33,278 nucleotides of DNA from Sedimentisphaerales bacterium (GTDB lineage: Bacteria; Planctomycetota; Phycisphaerae; Sedimentisphaerales; SM23-30): contig JAFGFX010000086.1 of the NCBI GenBank assembly GCA_016930855.1, positions 1 to 33,278 of the forward strand. The letters run 5' to 3'. This document shows positions 15,338-22,548 of the stretch, one piece after another. Both the position numbers and the translations under genes were made by a program. The notes under the pieces are model-generated. The model had not been told where the DNA came from. It did not search any database and worked only from the letters and a program-made list of their open reading frames with translations. The first letter of the stretch is position 1, and every line of letters starts with the position of its first letter.

Positions 15338-16492
15338 ATGAAACGACAACGACGAAAACAGCCGATCCGACGTTGCGCGCTGATCATCGCGCGCGGCCTT
15401 TGGGTTGTCGTGCGCTGTCTGTTTCGCATCATGACGTATCGCGTGATCCGCCTGGGCGAGTACCGCCGGCCTCGTTTCACGGCCACGCCGCGCGGCGCCG
15501 GTGAACTTGGTCCGCAGAACGAGCGCTCCCGCCGCCGCGCCTGGCTCCAGTCGGTTATCTTCTGGCGCCTGCTGCGGCCGGTGGCCCTGCGGCTGCTGGT
15601 GCTGCCGCCGTTGTTGTTCGTCAGTCTGGCCCTGATCGTCTGCATCAGTGTTAGAACCGGACGAACGGAGATTCGGCAGTTCCCGGACGGCATGCGCCTG
15701 TGTTATCAACCGGTCGAATTCCACAGCGAGGACGGCACGCTTCTGCGGGGCTGGTTCATCCCGTCGCTCAAGCCGGAGGACGTGCTGCGCGAGGGGGACC
15801 GCCTGCTGCGGCAGCAGCGGCCGGGCGTGGTGCTCTGCCACGGCCTGGGGACCAACCGGGGCCAGCTGCTTTCACTGGCGGCCCATCTGAACCAGGAGGG
15901 ATTCGAGGTGCTGCTGTTCGACTTTCGCGGCTGCGGCGCCAGCGACGGGCAGATCCACAGTTTCGGCCTGCGGGAGCGAAACGACGTCCTGGCGGCGGTG
16001 CATTTTCTGGCCGACCGCGGCAGCGTGGATCGCAACCGCATCGCGGTGGTCGGCCAGGACGTGGGGGGATTCGCGGCGCTGGGCGCCTCGGTGCGCGATT
16101 ACAGCATCCGCGCGCTGGTCCTGGCGGACGTGGACCGGGATATGCGCACGGCGATCGGCCGGCGACTGGGGGAATCGCGCTTTTGGTGCGACTGGTTCAC
16201 GCTGGCGTACCTACGCGGCTACCAGACCTATTTCCGGGCCAGCGAGCGGCAACTCTCCGCGGAGGGCATGGCCGAATCCCTCAGCGAGACCCAGCGGCTC
16301 TTGATCATCGCCCCCCACAACGACGCCAGCCTGAAGGATTCGGCCGGCCGGATCATCAAACAATCCAAGGCCCAGGCCGAACTGCTTCTTATCGAGGAAC
16401 TCTATCCCAGCACCCTGATGGACGCCAGCAAGGTCGGTCCGGCCATCGCGGATTTCCTGCGGCGCAGCCTGGCTCCTCCCGACGCCGCCTGA
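15338..16492 (+). CDS. Membrane-anchored alpha/beta-hydrolase-fold protein lacking a normal catalytic triad
   Basis: This 384-residue protein has a very basic N-terminus (KRQRRKQPIRR), a hydrophobic segment at about residues 82-104 that should anchor it in the membrane, and an alpha/beta-hydrolase fold from about residue 125. Fold landmarks are GVVLCHGLGTNRGQ (163-176, oxyanion region), VLLFDFRGCGASDG (191-204) and RIAVVGQDVGGFAALGAS (234-251). The last is the nucleophile elbow, but the usual Ser is Asp241 (G-Q-D-V-G). The C-terminal segment where the catalytic His is expected (ELYPSTLMDASKVG) has no His. It may be an inactive scaffold or use a different chemistry. It stands alone, with AAAGGG before the ATG. 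Confidence 0.8.
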   Translation: MKRQRRKQPIRRCALIIARGLWVVVRCLFRIMTYRVIRLGEYRRPRFTATPRGAGELGPQNERSRRRAWLQSVIFWRLLRPVALRLLVLPPLLFVSLALIVCISVRTGRTEIRQFPDGMRLCYQPVEFHSEDGTLLRGWFIPSLKPEDVLREGDRLLRQQRPGVVLCHGLGTNRGQLLSLAAHLNQEGFEVLLFDFRGCGASDGQIHSFGLRERNDVLAAVHFLADRGSVDRNRIAVVGQDVGGFAALGASVRDYSIRALVLADVDRDMRTAIGRRLGESRFWCDWFTLAYLRGYQTYFRASERQLSAEGMAESLSETQRLLIIAPHNDASLKDSAGRIIKQSKAQAELLLIEELYPSTLMDASKVGPAIADFLRRSLAPPDAA

Positions 16493-16672
16493 CGGCCGGG
16501 TGATGGAGGAGTATCGGCCGGCGTTGCTCCCATCAAAAAGAGCCCCTCTCCACGTCCGCACCCGTAAGTGTCGCCCCCGGGAAGATTTGTCTGGCCGCAG
16601 TTTGCCTGGGCAGGATTGACCGCCTTATAACTCCTAAGATCATGAGCAACAGAGGCAATAAGCCACCCGAGC

Positions 16673-16694
16673 AGGGCCATTTGCCCTCATTTTG
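16673..16694 (+). terminator. Weak hairpin downstream of the hydrolase-fold gene
   Basis: AGGGC (16673-16677) pairs with GCCCT (16683-16687) around a CATTT loop, followed by CATTTTG. The stem is only 5 bp and the T-tract is short, so termination would be inefficient at best. Confidence 0.25.
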
Positions 16695-16704
16695 TTAGAC
16701 GCCC

Positions 16705-17640
16705 TTAGAATCCGCCCCGGCCGGGCACGCCGAAGCGCCCCTGGTTCAACCGGTTAATCAGACTGCTACCGCTGCCGGAGCCGCTGCCGTAGGAACCGCC
16801 ATAGGAACCGCTGCGGCCGTAGTTGCCGCCACCATAGTTGCCCATGCCGCTGCCATAGCCGCCGTAGCTGCCGCCGCCGTAGTTGCCCATACCGCCACCG
16901 TAGTTACCCATGCCGCCGCCGTAGCCGCCGAAGTTCTGCATGCTACTCTGCGGTTGTAGCAGGTCTGCGACATAATAATCCCGGACATATTCGCGCCGGG
17001 TAATTTGGTCTTGCAGGTTGATCTCCAGCACCTCCCGGTCCACCGTCCAATCCAGTTTTTCCGCCCGGCCGCTGGAGGCATAGGCCAGAACGGCATCGAT
17101 CACCTTCTCCACCGGGACGTTATCCAGCTTGATCGTGACCGGATCCTCCTGCTCGAAACCGGCGACCTGCAGTGCCGGCCAGTATACCAGGATGTTGACA
17201 TCCAGCCGCTGGCGCAGATCGCGGAACACCGCCGCCAGCGGCGCGTCCTGGTAATCCACGGAAATCCGCAGCTCATCAAGATGCTGCAACGGATTCGCGA
17301 CCCGGCGGGCGGCCGCCTGCCGCGCAAGGGTTGCGATCCGGCCCGGATTGGGCGCAGGAGTATTCGACCGGTTGTTTTCGACCATTGAAGTAGCCGGCGG
17401 CATCTCGGCCGGCGCCGCCGGTCTCGGCCCGGCCGCCGGGATCTTCGCCGGCAGTGTCTTTCCGGCGATATTGGCCTGGATGGGTCCGCACAGCACCCGG
17501 CTGGGCGCTGCGGCCGTCGGCGGGGACTGGGCCGCCAGCGGCGCCAGCAGGGCAATTCCCAGCACGGCCCAGGACATTAAGACAACACCGAAAAGGCGTT
17601 TGGCACCATTACGACGGGGGAAATAATCCGACCGGCACAT
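16705..17640 (-). CDS. Secreted STN/secretin-N-like protein with Gly/Tyr/Asn-rich tail
   Basis: This 311-residue protein starts at the ATG at 17640, which has GGAGG 7 nt upstream; a TTG at 17655 is the only alternative. A signal peptide spans about residues 10-38 (RLFGVVLMSWAVLGIALLAPLAAQ). A Pro/Ala/Asn-rich linker follows to about residue 115. Then comes a compact alpha/beta domain (about 123-208: ISVDYQDAPLAAVFRDLRQR, VTIKLDNVPVEKVIDAVL) with the pattern of the short STN/secretin N-terminal domain. REYVRDYYVADLL (216-228) is a motif that often follows this domain in planctomycetes. The tail (about 237-293) is built of GNYGGG/GSYGG-type units. It is probably exported. A role in envelope assembly or adhesion is inference. 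It has its own strong promoter. Confidence 0.75.
   Translation of the reverse strand: MCRSDYFPRRNGAKRLFGVVLMSWAVLGIALLAPLAAQSPPTAAAPSRVLCGPIQANIAGKTLPAKIPAAGPRPAAPAEMPPATSMVENNRSNTPAPNPGRIATLARQAAARRVANPLQHLDELRISVDYQDAPLAAVFRDLRQRLDVNILVYWPALQVAGFEQEDPVTIKLDNVPVEKVIDAVLAYASSGRAEKLDWTVDREVLEINLQDQITRREYVRDYYVADLLQPQSSMQNFGGYGGGMGNYGGGMGNYGGGSYGGYGSGMGNYGGGNYGRSGSYGGSYGSGSGSGSSLINRLNQGRFGVPGRGGF
16762..16929 (-). repeat. Low-complexity coding repeat (Gly/Tyr/Asn/Ser units)
   Basis: Degenerate tandem units encode M-G-N-Y-G-G-G and related G-S-Y-G-G peptides, at least three of them near-identical at protein level and with synonymous changes at DNA level. The array is prone to length change by slippage. 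Glycine-rich tails of this type are typically flexible or self-associating. Confidence 0.8.
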
Positions 17641-17704
17641 ACCTTCACCTCCCAACCACCCCTACCGCCCCCTGCAACCCCCAGCTACCCCCACGCTATG
17701 GATA

Positions 17705-17733
17705 ATTATAACCGATTTTTGCCGCCGGGGCAA
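17705..17733 (-). promoter_or_regulatory. Strong promoter of the secreted glycine-rich protein
   Basis: On the minus strand TTGCCC (17728-17733) is followed after exactly 17 nt by a perfect TATAAT (17705-17710). The predicted start near 17698 gives a leader of about 58 nt before the ATG at 17640. Confidence 0.7.
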
Positions 17734-17844
17734 CCGGTAGATTCCAATAAAACTGTCGATCCTGGCTTAAAAAATGGCCTGGTTTGGCCTATGGCATCGG
17801 TTTTGCGAACCGGAATTTCTCACCCGATTATGCCCGCTGGCAGT

Positions 17845-18765
17845 TTAGGCCTTGAAATACCACCGCAGATTGACCTGCTCGGTTCGGATCAGTCCCCGGC
17901 CGAAGAGATCCTCCACCAGTCGCCGGGCCTGCTCGGGGGCGATGGCCAGGCCCTGGGCGATATCCTCGATCGAACAGGGCCGCCGGCGGAGCATGGTTAA
18001 AATGTCCTCCTCCCGAACATCGGCGGGTGTCGGCGGAGGGCCTTTGGGATTAGTGGCGATGATCTCCACATTGGGGCCCAGCAAGGCCGCGATCCGCTCG
18101 AGCTCGGCGGCCGGGACCGCGGGCGTATCCTTCTCGGCGGGCGGCCGGGATACAGTATTCAGTTGCACCCGGTCCGGGCGAATGCGCTGCAGGCAGTCCT
18201 TGATCCGCTGCAATTCCAAATGATCGGTATTCAGACCGGGCAGCAAAAACACCTCCAGCCAGATCGGCCCGGCGTATTCCCGGCGAAAGGCCACCAGGCC
18301 CTCGAGCATATCGGCGAAGGATATCTCTGGGCAGGGCCGATGAATCCGCTCAAATATCTCCTGACTTCCGGCCGAGAGGGTGGGCAGTACCAGATCCGCC
18401 CGGACCAAATCCCGGCGGACCTCGGGGCGATCCAGCAGCGAGCCGTTGGTGATCACCGCGACGGGGATATCGGTCAGGCGTTTGATCGCCTCGATGAGCT
18501 CGGCGAGCCGCAGATACAGCGTCGGCTCGCCGGAGCCGGACAGGGTGATGTAATCCGGCCGGCGGGATATCCCTTCGGCCAGTTGCTCCAGGACCGCCTC
18601 CAGCGGCACCCACTCCCGGCGCTCGCAGGTCTGTTCGGTGGTGCGCCCCACCTGGCAGTACACGCAATCGTAGGTGCAGGTCTTGGCGGGCACCAGGTCC
18701 ACCCCCAACGACCGCCCCAGCCGCCGCGAGGGCACCGGCCCGAATATGTACGAGGTCTTGGCCAT
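17845..18765 (-). CDS. Radical SAM protein of the COG0731 type with C-terminal winged helix
   Basis: The 306-residue protein begins MAKTSYIFGPVPSRRLGRSLG, the characteristic N-terminus of COG0731 Fe-S oxidoreductases, which are related to the wyosine-base enzyme TYW1 but mostly of unknown reaction in bacteria. The SAM cluster is C-TYD-C-VY-C (Cys30, Cys34, Cys37). ITLSGSGEPTLY is the SAM-contact strand and AVITNGSLL a later barrel motif. The last 60 residues (EEDILTMLRRRPCSIEDIAQGL...ARRLVEDLFGRGLI) look like a winged helix, an accessory domain. There is no ribosome binding site, and a promoter -10 box ends 8 nt before the ATG, so the message should be leaderless. The first six codons and the promoter are duplicated 690 bp upstream. 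Confidence 0.88.
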   Translation of the reverse strand: MAKTSYIFGPVPSRRLGRSLGVDLVPAKTCTYDCVYCQVGRTTEQTCERREWVPLEAVLEQLAEGISRRPDYITLSGSGEPTLYLRLAELIEAIKRLTDIPVAVITNGSLLDRPEVRRDLVRADLVLPTLSAGSQEIFERIHRPCPEISFADMLEGLVAFRREYAGPIWLEVFLLPGLNTDHLELQRIKDCLQRIRPDRVQLNTVSRPPAEKDTPAVPAAELERIAALLGPNVEIIATNPKGPPPTPADVREEDILTMLRRRPCSIEDIAQGLAIAPEQARRLVEDLFGRGLIRTEQVNLRWYFKA

Positions 18766-18840
18766 GGCGGATTATCGTACCGCACTTTCGGCCGACATTC
18801 AATAGAAAGTGCACCTCGGCGGAGACCGAAGGGTCTAAAA
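18750..18840 (-). repeat. Direct repeat copy 1: promoter plus first six codons of the radical SAM gene
   Basis: This block aligns without gaps to 19440-19530 at a constant offset of 690 bp, with 70 of 91 positions identical (my count). It covers the codons for MAKTSY, the start codon and the promoter. Similarity stops abruptly inside the coding region at 18750. Confidence 0.88.
18774..18802 (-). promoter_or_regulatory. Leaderless promoter of the radical SAM gene
   Basis: On the minus strand TTGAAT (18797-18802) is followed after 17 nt by TACGAT (18774-18779), then 8 nt to the ATG at 18765. The predicted start lies about two nt before the ATG. Both hexamers are unchanged in the second copy of the repeat, while the 17-nt spacer differs at six places. 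Confidence 0.6.
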
Positions 18841-18918
18841 AAGTCCCTTTTTCTGCCTTGTCAAACCGGCCTGTGGCGTTTCGGGTGCTTCGTCGCGAAA
18901 TCCGTGTGACAGCGGCGG

Positions 18919-19359
18919 TCAAGACAGCTGCGCCGACTCGGATGTTGCCAATACCTGTCGGGCCGCAATCAGCTTGCGGCATTTGGCGTACAGCTTCTGG
19001 GCGTCCTGGGCAACGAGCGCCTTGAGCATGTCGCCTTCGATCTCCGCCACCTCAAGCCGCTGATAATAATCGAGCGACTCCTTGAGATGGGCCATGACGA
19101 TCATTCCGGTCAGAAGGGGATGATTGTTGGTGACATTGGCATCCTCGTACTGGGTGCCGTGTTCCAGTTCCACTTCCAGCCCCAGCCGAAAGGCCTCGGG
19201 GCTTACGGGAAGCGATTTTTGATTCACCTGGGCCAGGATCTTGCCGGCCTCCTCGACGGTGACGCCAGGTTCGTCCAGCGCGGTCCAGTCCCGGATTCCC
19301 AGCCGGGAACAGACCCGGCGGACCTCCTCCTTGGTGATGTACTGCGGTAGGGTAATCAT
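18919..19359 (-). CDS. DUF5661-like protein, unknown function
   Basis: This 146-residue soluble protein matches what I recall of DUF5661: a helical N-terminal part (ITKEEVRRVCSRLGI), then EAFRLGLEVELEHGTQYEDANVTNNHPLLTGMIVMAHLKESLDYYQRLE, where ELEHG, the NVT-N-P-L-TG run, AHL-E and DYY-RL are the conserved pieces. The C-terminal 45 residues are helical. Family function is unknown to me; the conserved Glu/His residues could bind a metal. AAAGGAAG lies just upstream of the ATG, unlike the radical SAM gene downstream. Expression probably comes from the second promoter copy at 19464, through a short leader ORF. Both genes flanking the repeat thus share one promoter type. Confidence 0.75.
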   Translation of the reverse strand: MITLPQYITKEEVRRVCSRLGIRDWTALDEPGVTVEEAGKILAQVNQKSLPVSPEAFRLGLEVELEHGTQYEDANVTNNHPLLTGMIVMAHLKESLDYYQRLEVAEIEGDMLKALVAQDAQKLYAKCRKLIAARQVLATSESAQLS

Positions 19360-19398
19360 GGTTCTTCCTTTCGCGTAAGACGGATTCCTCTGCCCAAA

Positions 19399-19455
19399 TC
19401 AAGTCCAGCGGGAATCCCTTTGCTGTGTATTTGAATCATACGACGTCTTGGCCAT
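19399..19455 (-). pseudogene. 18-codon remnant or leader ORF beginning MAKTSY
   Basis: On the minus strand an ATG at 19455 reads MAKTSYDSNTQQRDSRWT and stops. The first six residues equal those of the radical SAM protein at 18765, with synonymous differences in two codons (ACC/ACG, TAC/TAT); the rest is unrelated. It sits in copy 2 of the repeat, 39 bp before the DUF5661-like gene. It is either a truncated relic or a translated leader peptide. Confidence 0.6.
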
Positions 19456-19530
19456 GACGGGTTATCGTAGCACGTTTACGGACGACATTCAAGGGAAAGG
19501 GCATATCGGCTGGGGCCGGAGGGACAAGAA
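19440..19530 (-). repeat. Direct repeat copy 2: duplicated promoter and start region
   Basis: This is the second copy of the block at 18750-18840, in the same orientation. The two copies flank the DUF5661-like gene like the ends of an inserted cassette. The 314-bp gap 19360-19673 holds this repeat, the 18-codon ORF and a divergent plus-strand promoter. Confidence 0.88.
19464..19492 (-). promoter_or_regulatory. Duplicated promoter, now upstream of the DUF5661-like gene
   Basis: TTGAAT (19487-19492 on the minus strand), 17 nt, then TACGAT (19464-19469) and 8 nt to the ATG of the 18-codon ORF. The geometry equals that of copy 1. Confidence 0.6.
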
Positions 19531-19533
19531 TGG

Positions 19534-19562
19534 TTGCCAAACGACACTGTTGCGGCTATGAT
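19534..19562 (+). promoter_or_regulatory. Promoter of the secreted PQQ-like protein
   Basis: TTGCCA (19534-19539) and TATGAT (19557-19562) are separated by 17 nt. The predicted start near 19569 leaves a leader of about 105 nt before the ATG at 19674. Confidence 0.6.
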
Positions 19563-19673
19563 AGGGGGCAGACTGAAGTACCGAGTTGGGCAAAATGAGC
19601 GGTCGGGACATCCGACGATGCGGGCAGGGCCAAGTGCCTACATTTTGCGGGACACCCTCAGAGGAGACATTGC

Positions 19674-20969
19674 ATGAAGAGTCGGAAGATTTTCCTGGGT
19701 CTGCTGGTGGCGGTTGTGAGTCAGATTTCCTGCTGGATGGCGGCCGATGCCTTGGGCGACTGGCCCCAGTGGCGCGGGGGCGATCGGGACGGGATCTGCA
19801 CCGAGACCGGACTGCTGTCGGCCTGGCCGGCGGACGGGCCCAAGCTGCTCTGGGAGATGAACGGCCTGGGGACGGGCTATTCCGGCGTCGCCATCGTCAA
19901 CGGCACGTTATATACGCTGGGCGATATCGACACCGCCGACGGGAAGGCCCAGTGCATTATCGCCATCGATCCGTCCAGCCGCAACATCCTTTGGACCGCC
20001 AGGGTCGGCTCACCGCATGAAGACGGTCCCCGCTGCACGCCCACCATCGACGACGGCTGTGCCTATGCGGTCGGCACCGGCGGCGACGTCGTCTGCGTCG
20101 AGATCAAGACCGGCAGGGAACTCTGGCGCAAGCACCTGCAGCGGGACCTGGGCGGCGGCTCCAATCCCGGCTGGAAATTCAGCGAGTCCCCTCTTATCGA
20201 CGGCGACAAACTGGTCTGCACGCCCGGCGGCCGCCGGTCCGTTATGGCGGCGCTGCATAAAAAGACCGGCCAGGTCCTCTGGCAGGCCGCCATGCCCGAC
20301 ATCGGCAATCGCGGCAAGGACGAGGCCGGCTACTCCTCCATCGTGATCAGCCGCGCCGCCGGGATCAAGCAATACGTGCAACTGACCAACAAGGGCTGCC
20401 TCGGCGTCGACGCCGAGGCCGGGCGATTCCTCTGGGGCTATAACCGCATTGCCAACCGGGTCGCCAACGTCCCCACGCCGGTGGTCTGGGACGATTACGT
20501 CTTCTGCTCGACCGCCTACGGCACCGGCAGCGCCCTGCTGCAAATCGGCAGGCAGGCCGATCAGGTCACGGCCCAGGAGCTCTATTTCCTCGGCGCCGAC
20601 GACTTCCAGAACCACCATGGCGGCTTCGTGAAGGTAGGTGATTTTCTCTACGGCGGTCACGGCCACAACCAGGGGGCGCCCACCTGCCTGGAAATCAAGA
20701 CCGGCAAGATCCGCTGGAAGGCCGCCCAGCCCGGCGGCGGCTCGGCGGGCGTACTCTACGCCGACGGTCACCTGATCTTCCGCTACCAGGACGGCAGCGT
20801 CGCGCTAGTCGAGGCCAGTCCCGAGGCCTACCGGCAGACCGGGTTCTTCCGGACACCCGACCGGCCCGGCGCCCGCGGCGAAAGCTGGTCGCATCCGGTC
20901 ATCGATGCCGGGCGTCTCTATCTGCGCCATGGCGACGTATTGTTCTGCTACGACGTCAAGGCGCCCTGA
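19674..20969 (+). CDS. Secreted PQQ-like beta-propeller repeat protein
   Basis: This 431-residue protein has a signal peptide (KIFLGLLVAVVSQISCWMAADALG, about residues 4-27; the Cys at 20 is in a poor lipobox context). The mature part starts DWPQWRGGDRDGICTETGLL, the classic start of planctomycete outer-membrane/PQQ-like propeller proteins. Blade-type repeats recur: LLWEMNGLGTGYSGVAIVNGTLYTLG, VVCVEIKTGRELWRKHL, LHKKTGQVLWQA, CLEIKTGKIRWKA (the A-x-D/K-TG-x-x-x-W pattern). No PQQ-ligand set or dehydrogenase domain can be recognised, so it is more likely a structural or binding propeller than an enzyme. GAGGAG lies 8 nt before the ATG, and the gene has its own promoter. It is monocistronic; the next gene is convergent. 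Confidence 0.85.
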   Translation: MKSRKIFLGLLVAVVSQISCWMAADALGDWPQWRGGDRDGICTETGLLSAWPADGPKLLWEMNGLGTGYSGVAIVNGTLYTLGDIDTADGKAQCIIAIDPSSRNILWTARVGSPHEDGPRCTPTIDDGCAYAVGTGGDVVCVEIKTGRELWRKHLQRDLGGGSNPGWKFSESPLIDGDKLVCTPGGRRSVMAALHKKTGQVLWQAAMPDIGNRGKDEAGYSSIVISRAAGIKQYVQLTNKGCLGVDAEAGRFLWGYNRIANRVANVPTPVVWDDYVFCSTAYGTGSALLQIGRQADQVTAQELYFLGADDFQNHHGGFVKVGDFLYGGHGHNQGAPTCLEIKTGKIRWKAAQPGGGSAGVLYADGHLIFRYQDGSVALVEASPEAYRQTGFFRTPDRPGARGESWSHPVIDAGRLYLRHGDVLFCYDVKAP

Positions 20970-21093
20970 CAGACGGCTATGCGCTTTTGCCTGACGAAAC
21001 AGCGAAACAAAGGTGACCCAGACACCGGCGATGCAAAGAAACCAGGCCCCCGTCATCCCGGCCTATCGAACACGGCGGGCCAGCCGATGGAAA

Positions 21094-22548
21094 TCAGCCC
21101 ACCTCGGGAAAGGCCACGTTGATCTGGCGGGCGGCGGCCGTTTCGTCCAGCCGCCCCACCGGCGTGGTCCGCGGCGCCGAGCGCAGCGAGTCGGGATCGG
21201 TCTGGGCCCGCCGGGCAATCTCGATCATCGCCTCGATGAAGCCGTCGAGCGTTTCCCGGCTTTCGGTCTCGGTGGGCTCGATCATCAGCGATTCCTTCAC
21301 TATCGTGGGGAAATACACCGTCGGCGGGTGAAATCCGGCGTCGATCAGGGCCTTGGCGATATCGATCGCGTGCAGATGCTGTTCCATCTGGCGGCGGGCG
21401 CTGAAAACGCACTCGTGCTTGCAGGCCTGGGCGAAGGGCAGATCGTAATGCCCCTTGAGCTTCTCCTTGACGTAGTTGGCGTTCAGCACGGCATTGGCCG
21501 CCACCCGTTCGAGCCCTTCCCTGCCCAGCATGCGGATATAGACGTAGGCCCGCAGGATCACCCCGAAGTTTCCGTAAAACGGCGCCACGTATCCGATCGA
21601 CTTGGGCCGGTCGTATTCCAGGGCGAAGGTCCCGTCGTCCCGCTTGACGACGAGGGAGACGGGCAGGTAGTCCGCCAGCCGCTCGACCACCCCCACTGGT
21701 CCGGCGCCGGGCCCGCCGCCGCCGTGCGGCGTGGCGAAGGTCTTGTGCAGGTTGATGTGCACGATATCGAAGCCGATGTCGCCGGGACGGACCATGCCCG
21801 TGATGGCGTTCAGGTTGGCCCCGTCGTAGTAGACCAGCCCGTCCGCCTCGTGCACCAGCCGGCAGATCTCCTTGATGTGCGGATTGAACAGGCCCAGCGT
21901 ATTCGGGCAGGTGAGCATCAACCCGGCGACCTGGTCGTTCAGCATCCGCCGCAGGGCCTGGACGTCCATCACGCCGGTCGCGTCGCTGGGCACCGCCTGG
22001 ACCTGATAGCCGGCGATCGAGGCGCTGGCGGGATTGGTCCCGTGGGCGCTGTCGGGAATCAGCAGCGTCGTGCGGCGGCTGCCGCGGTCGCGGTGATACG
22101 CCGAGATGATCATCACGCCGGTCAGCTCGCCGTGGGCCCCGGCCAGCGGCTGCATGGTGAAGGCCGCCATCCCAGTGATCTCCCGCAGCAGCAGGTCGGT
22201 CTCGTACAGCACCTGCAGCGCCCCCTGGGTGAGGATCCCGCCCATCCGCAGCTGCGGCAGCAGCGGATGCAGGTCGGCGAAGCCCGGATAGCCGCCGATG
22301 ATCTCGCTGACCTTCGGGTTGTATTTCATGGTGCAGGAGCCCAGCGGATAAAAATTCGTGTCCACCCCGAAGTTCCGCCGGGACAGTTCCGTGAAGTGAC
22401 GCACCACGTCCAGCTCGCTCAACTCGGGCAGTTGCGGCGGCTTCGGCCGCAGCAGGCGCTCGTTGATATGGATGCTGGTGGGCACGTCGCTGCGGCAGGG
22501 CCGCACGCCCCGGCGGCCCGGCACGCTCTTTTCGAACAGCAGCTTCAT
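21094..22548 (-). CDS. gcvPB: Glycine dehydrogenase (decarboxylating) subunit 2
   Basis: This 484-residue subunit of the split P-protein binds PLP and, with GcvPA, decarboxylates glycine and passes aminomethyl to the lipoyl arm of GcvH. Diagnostic stretches are FYPLGSCTMKYNPK (66-79), GALQVLYE (109-116), AGAHGELTG (136-144), PDSAHGTNPASA (165-176) and the PLP lysine in HINLHKTFATPHGGGGPG (Lys269). The length is normal for the split subunit. Its ATG overlaps the gcvPA stop by 4 bp (22545-22548), so the two are translationally coupled. It is the last gene of the operon. The 124-bp convergent spacer beyond it shows no clear terminator. Confidence 0.96.
   Translation of the reverse strand: MKLLFEKSVPGRRGVRPCRSDVPTSIHINERLLRPKPPQLPELSELDVVRHFTELSRRNFGVDTNFYPLGSCTMKYNPKVSEIIGGYPGFADLHPLLPQLRMGGILTQGALQVLYETDLLLREITGMAAFTMQPLAGAHGELTGVMIISAYHRDRGSRRTTLLIPDSAHGTNPASASIAGYQVQAVPSDATGVMDVQALRRMLNDQVAGLMLTCPNTLGLFNPHIKEICRLVHEADGLVYYDGANLNAITGMVRPGDIGFDIVHINLHKTFATPHGGGGPGAGPVGVVERLADYLPVSLVVKRDDGTFALEYDRPKSIGYVAPFYGNFGVILRAYVYIRMLGREGLERVAANAVLNANYVKEKLKGHYDLPFAQACKHECVFSARRQMEQHLHAIDIAKALIDAGFHPPTVYFPTIVKESLMIEPTETESRETLDGFIEAMIEIARRAQTDPDSLRSAPRTTPVGRLDETAAARQINVAFPEVG

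Noticed and set aside
18829-18849. AAGGG/CCCTT hairpin with T-tract as a terminator
   Set aside because: The T-tract is on the plus strand, where no gene lies upstream; on the transcribed minus strand no T-run follows the stem.
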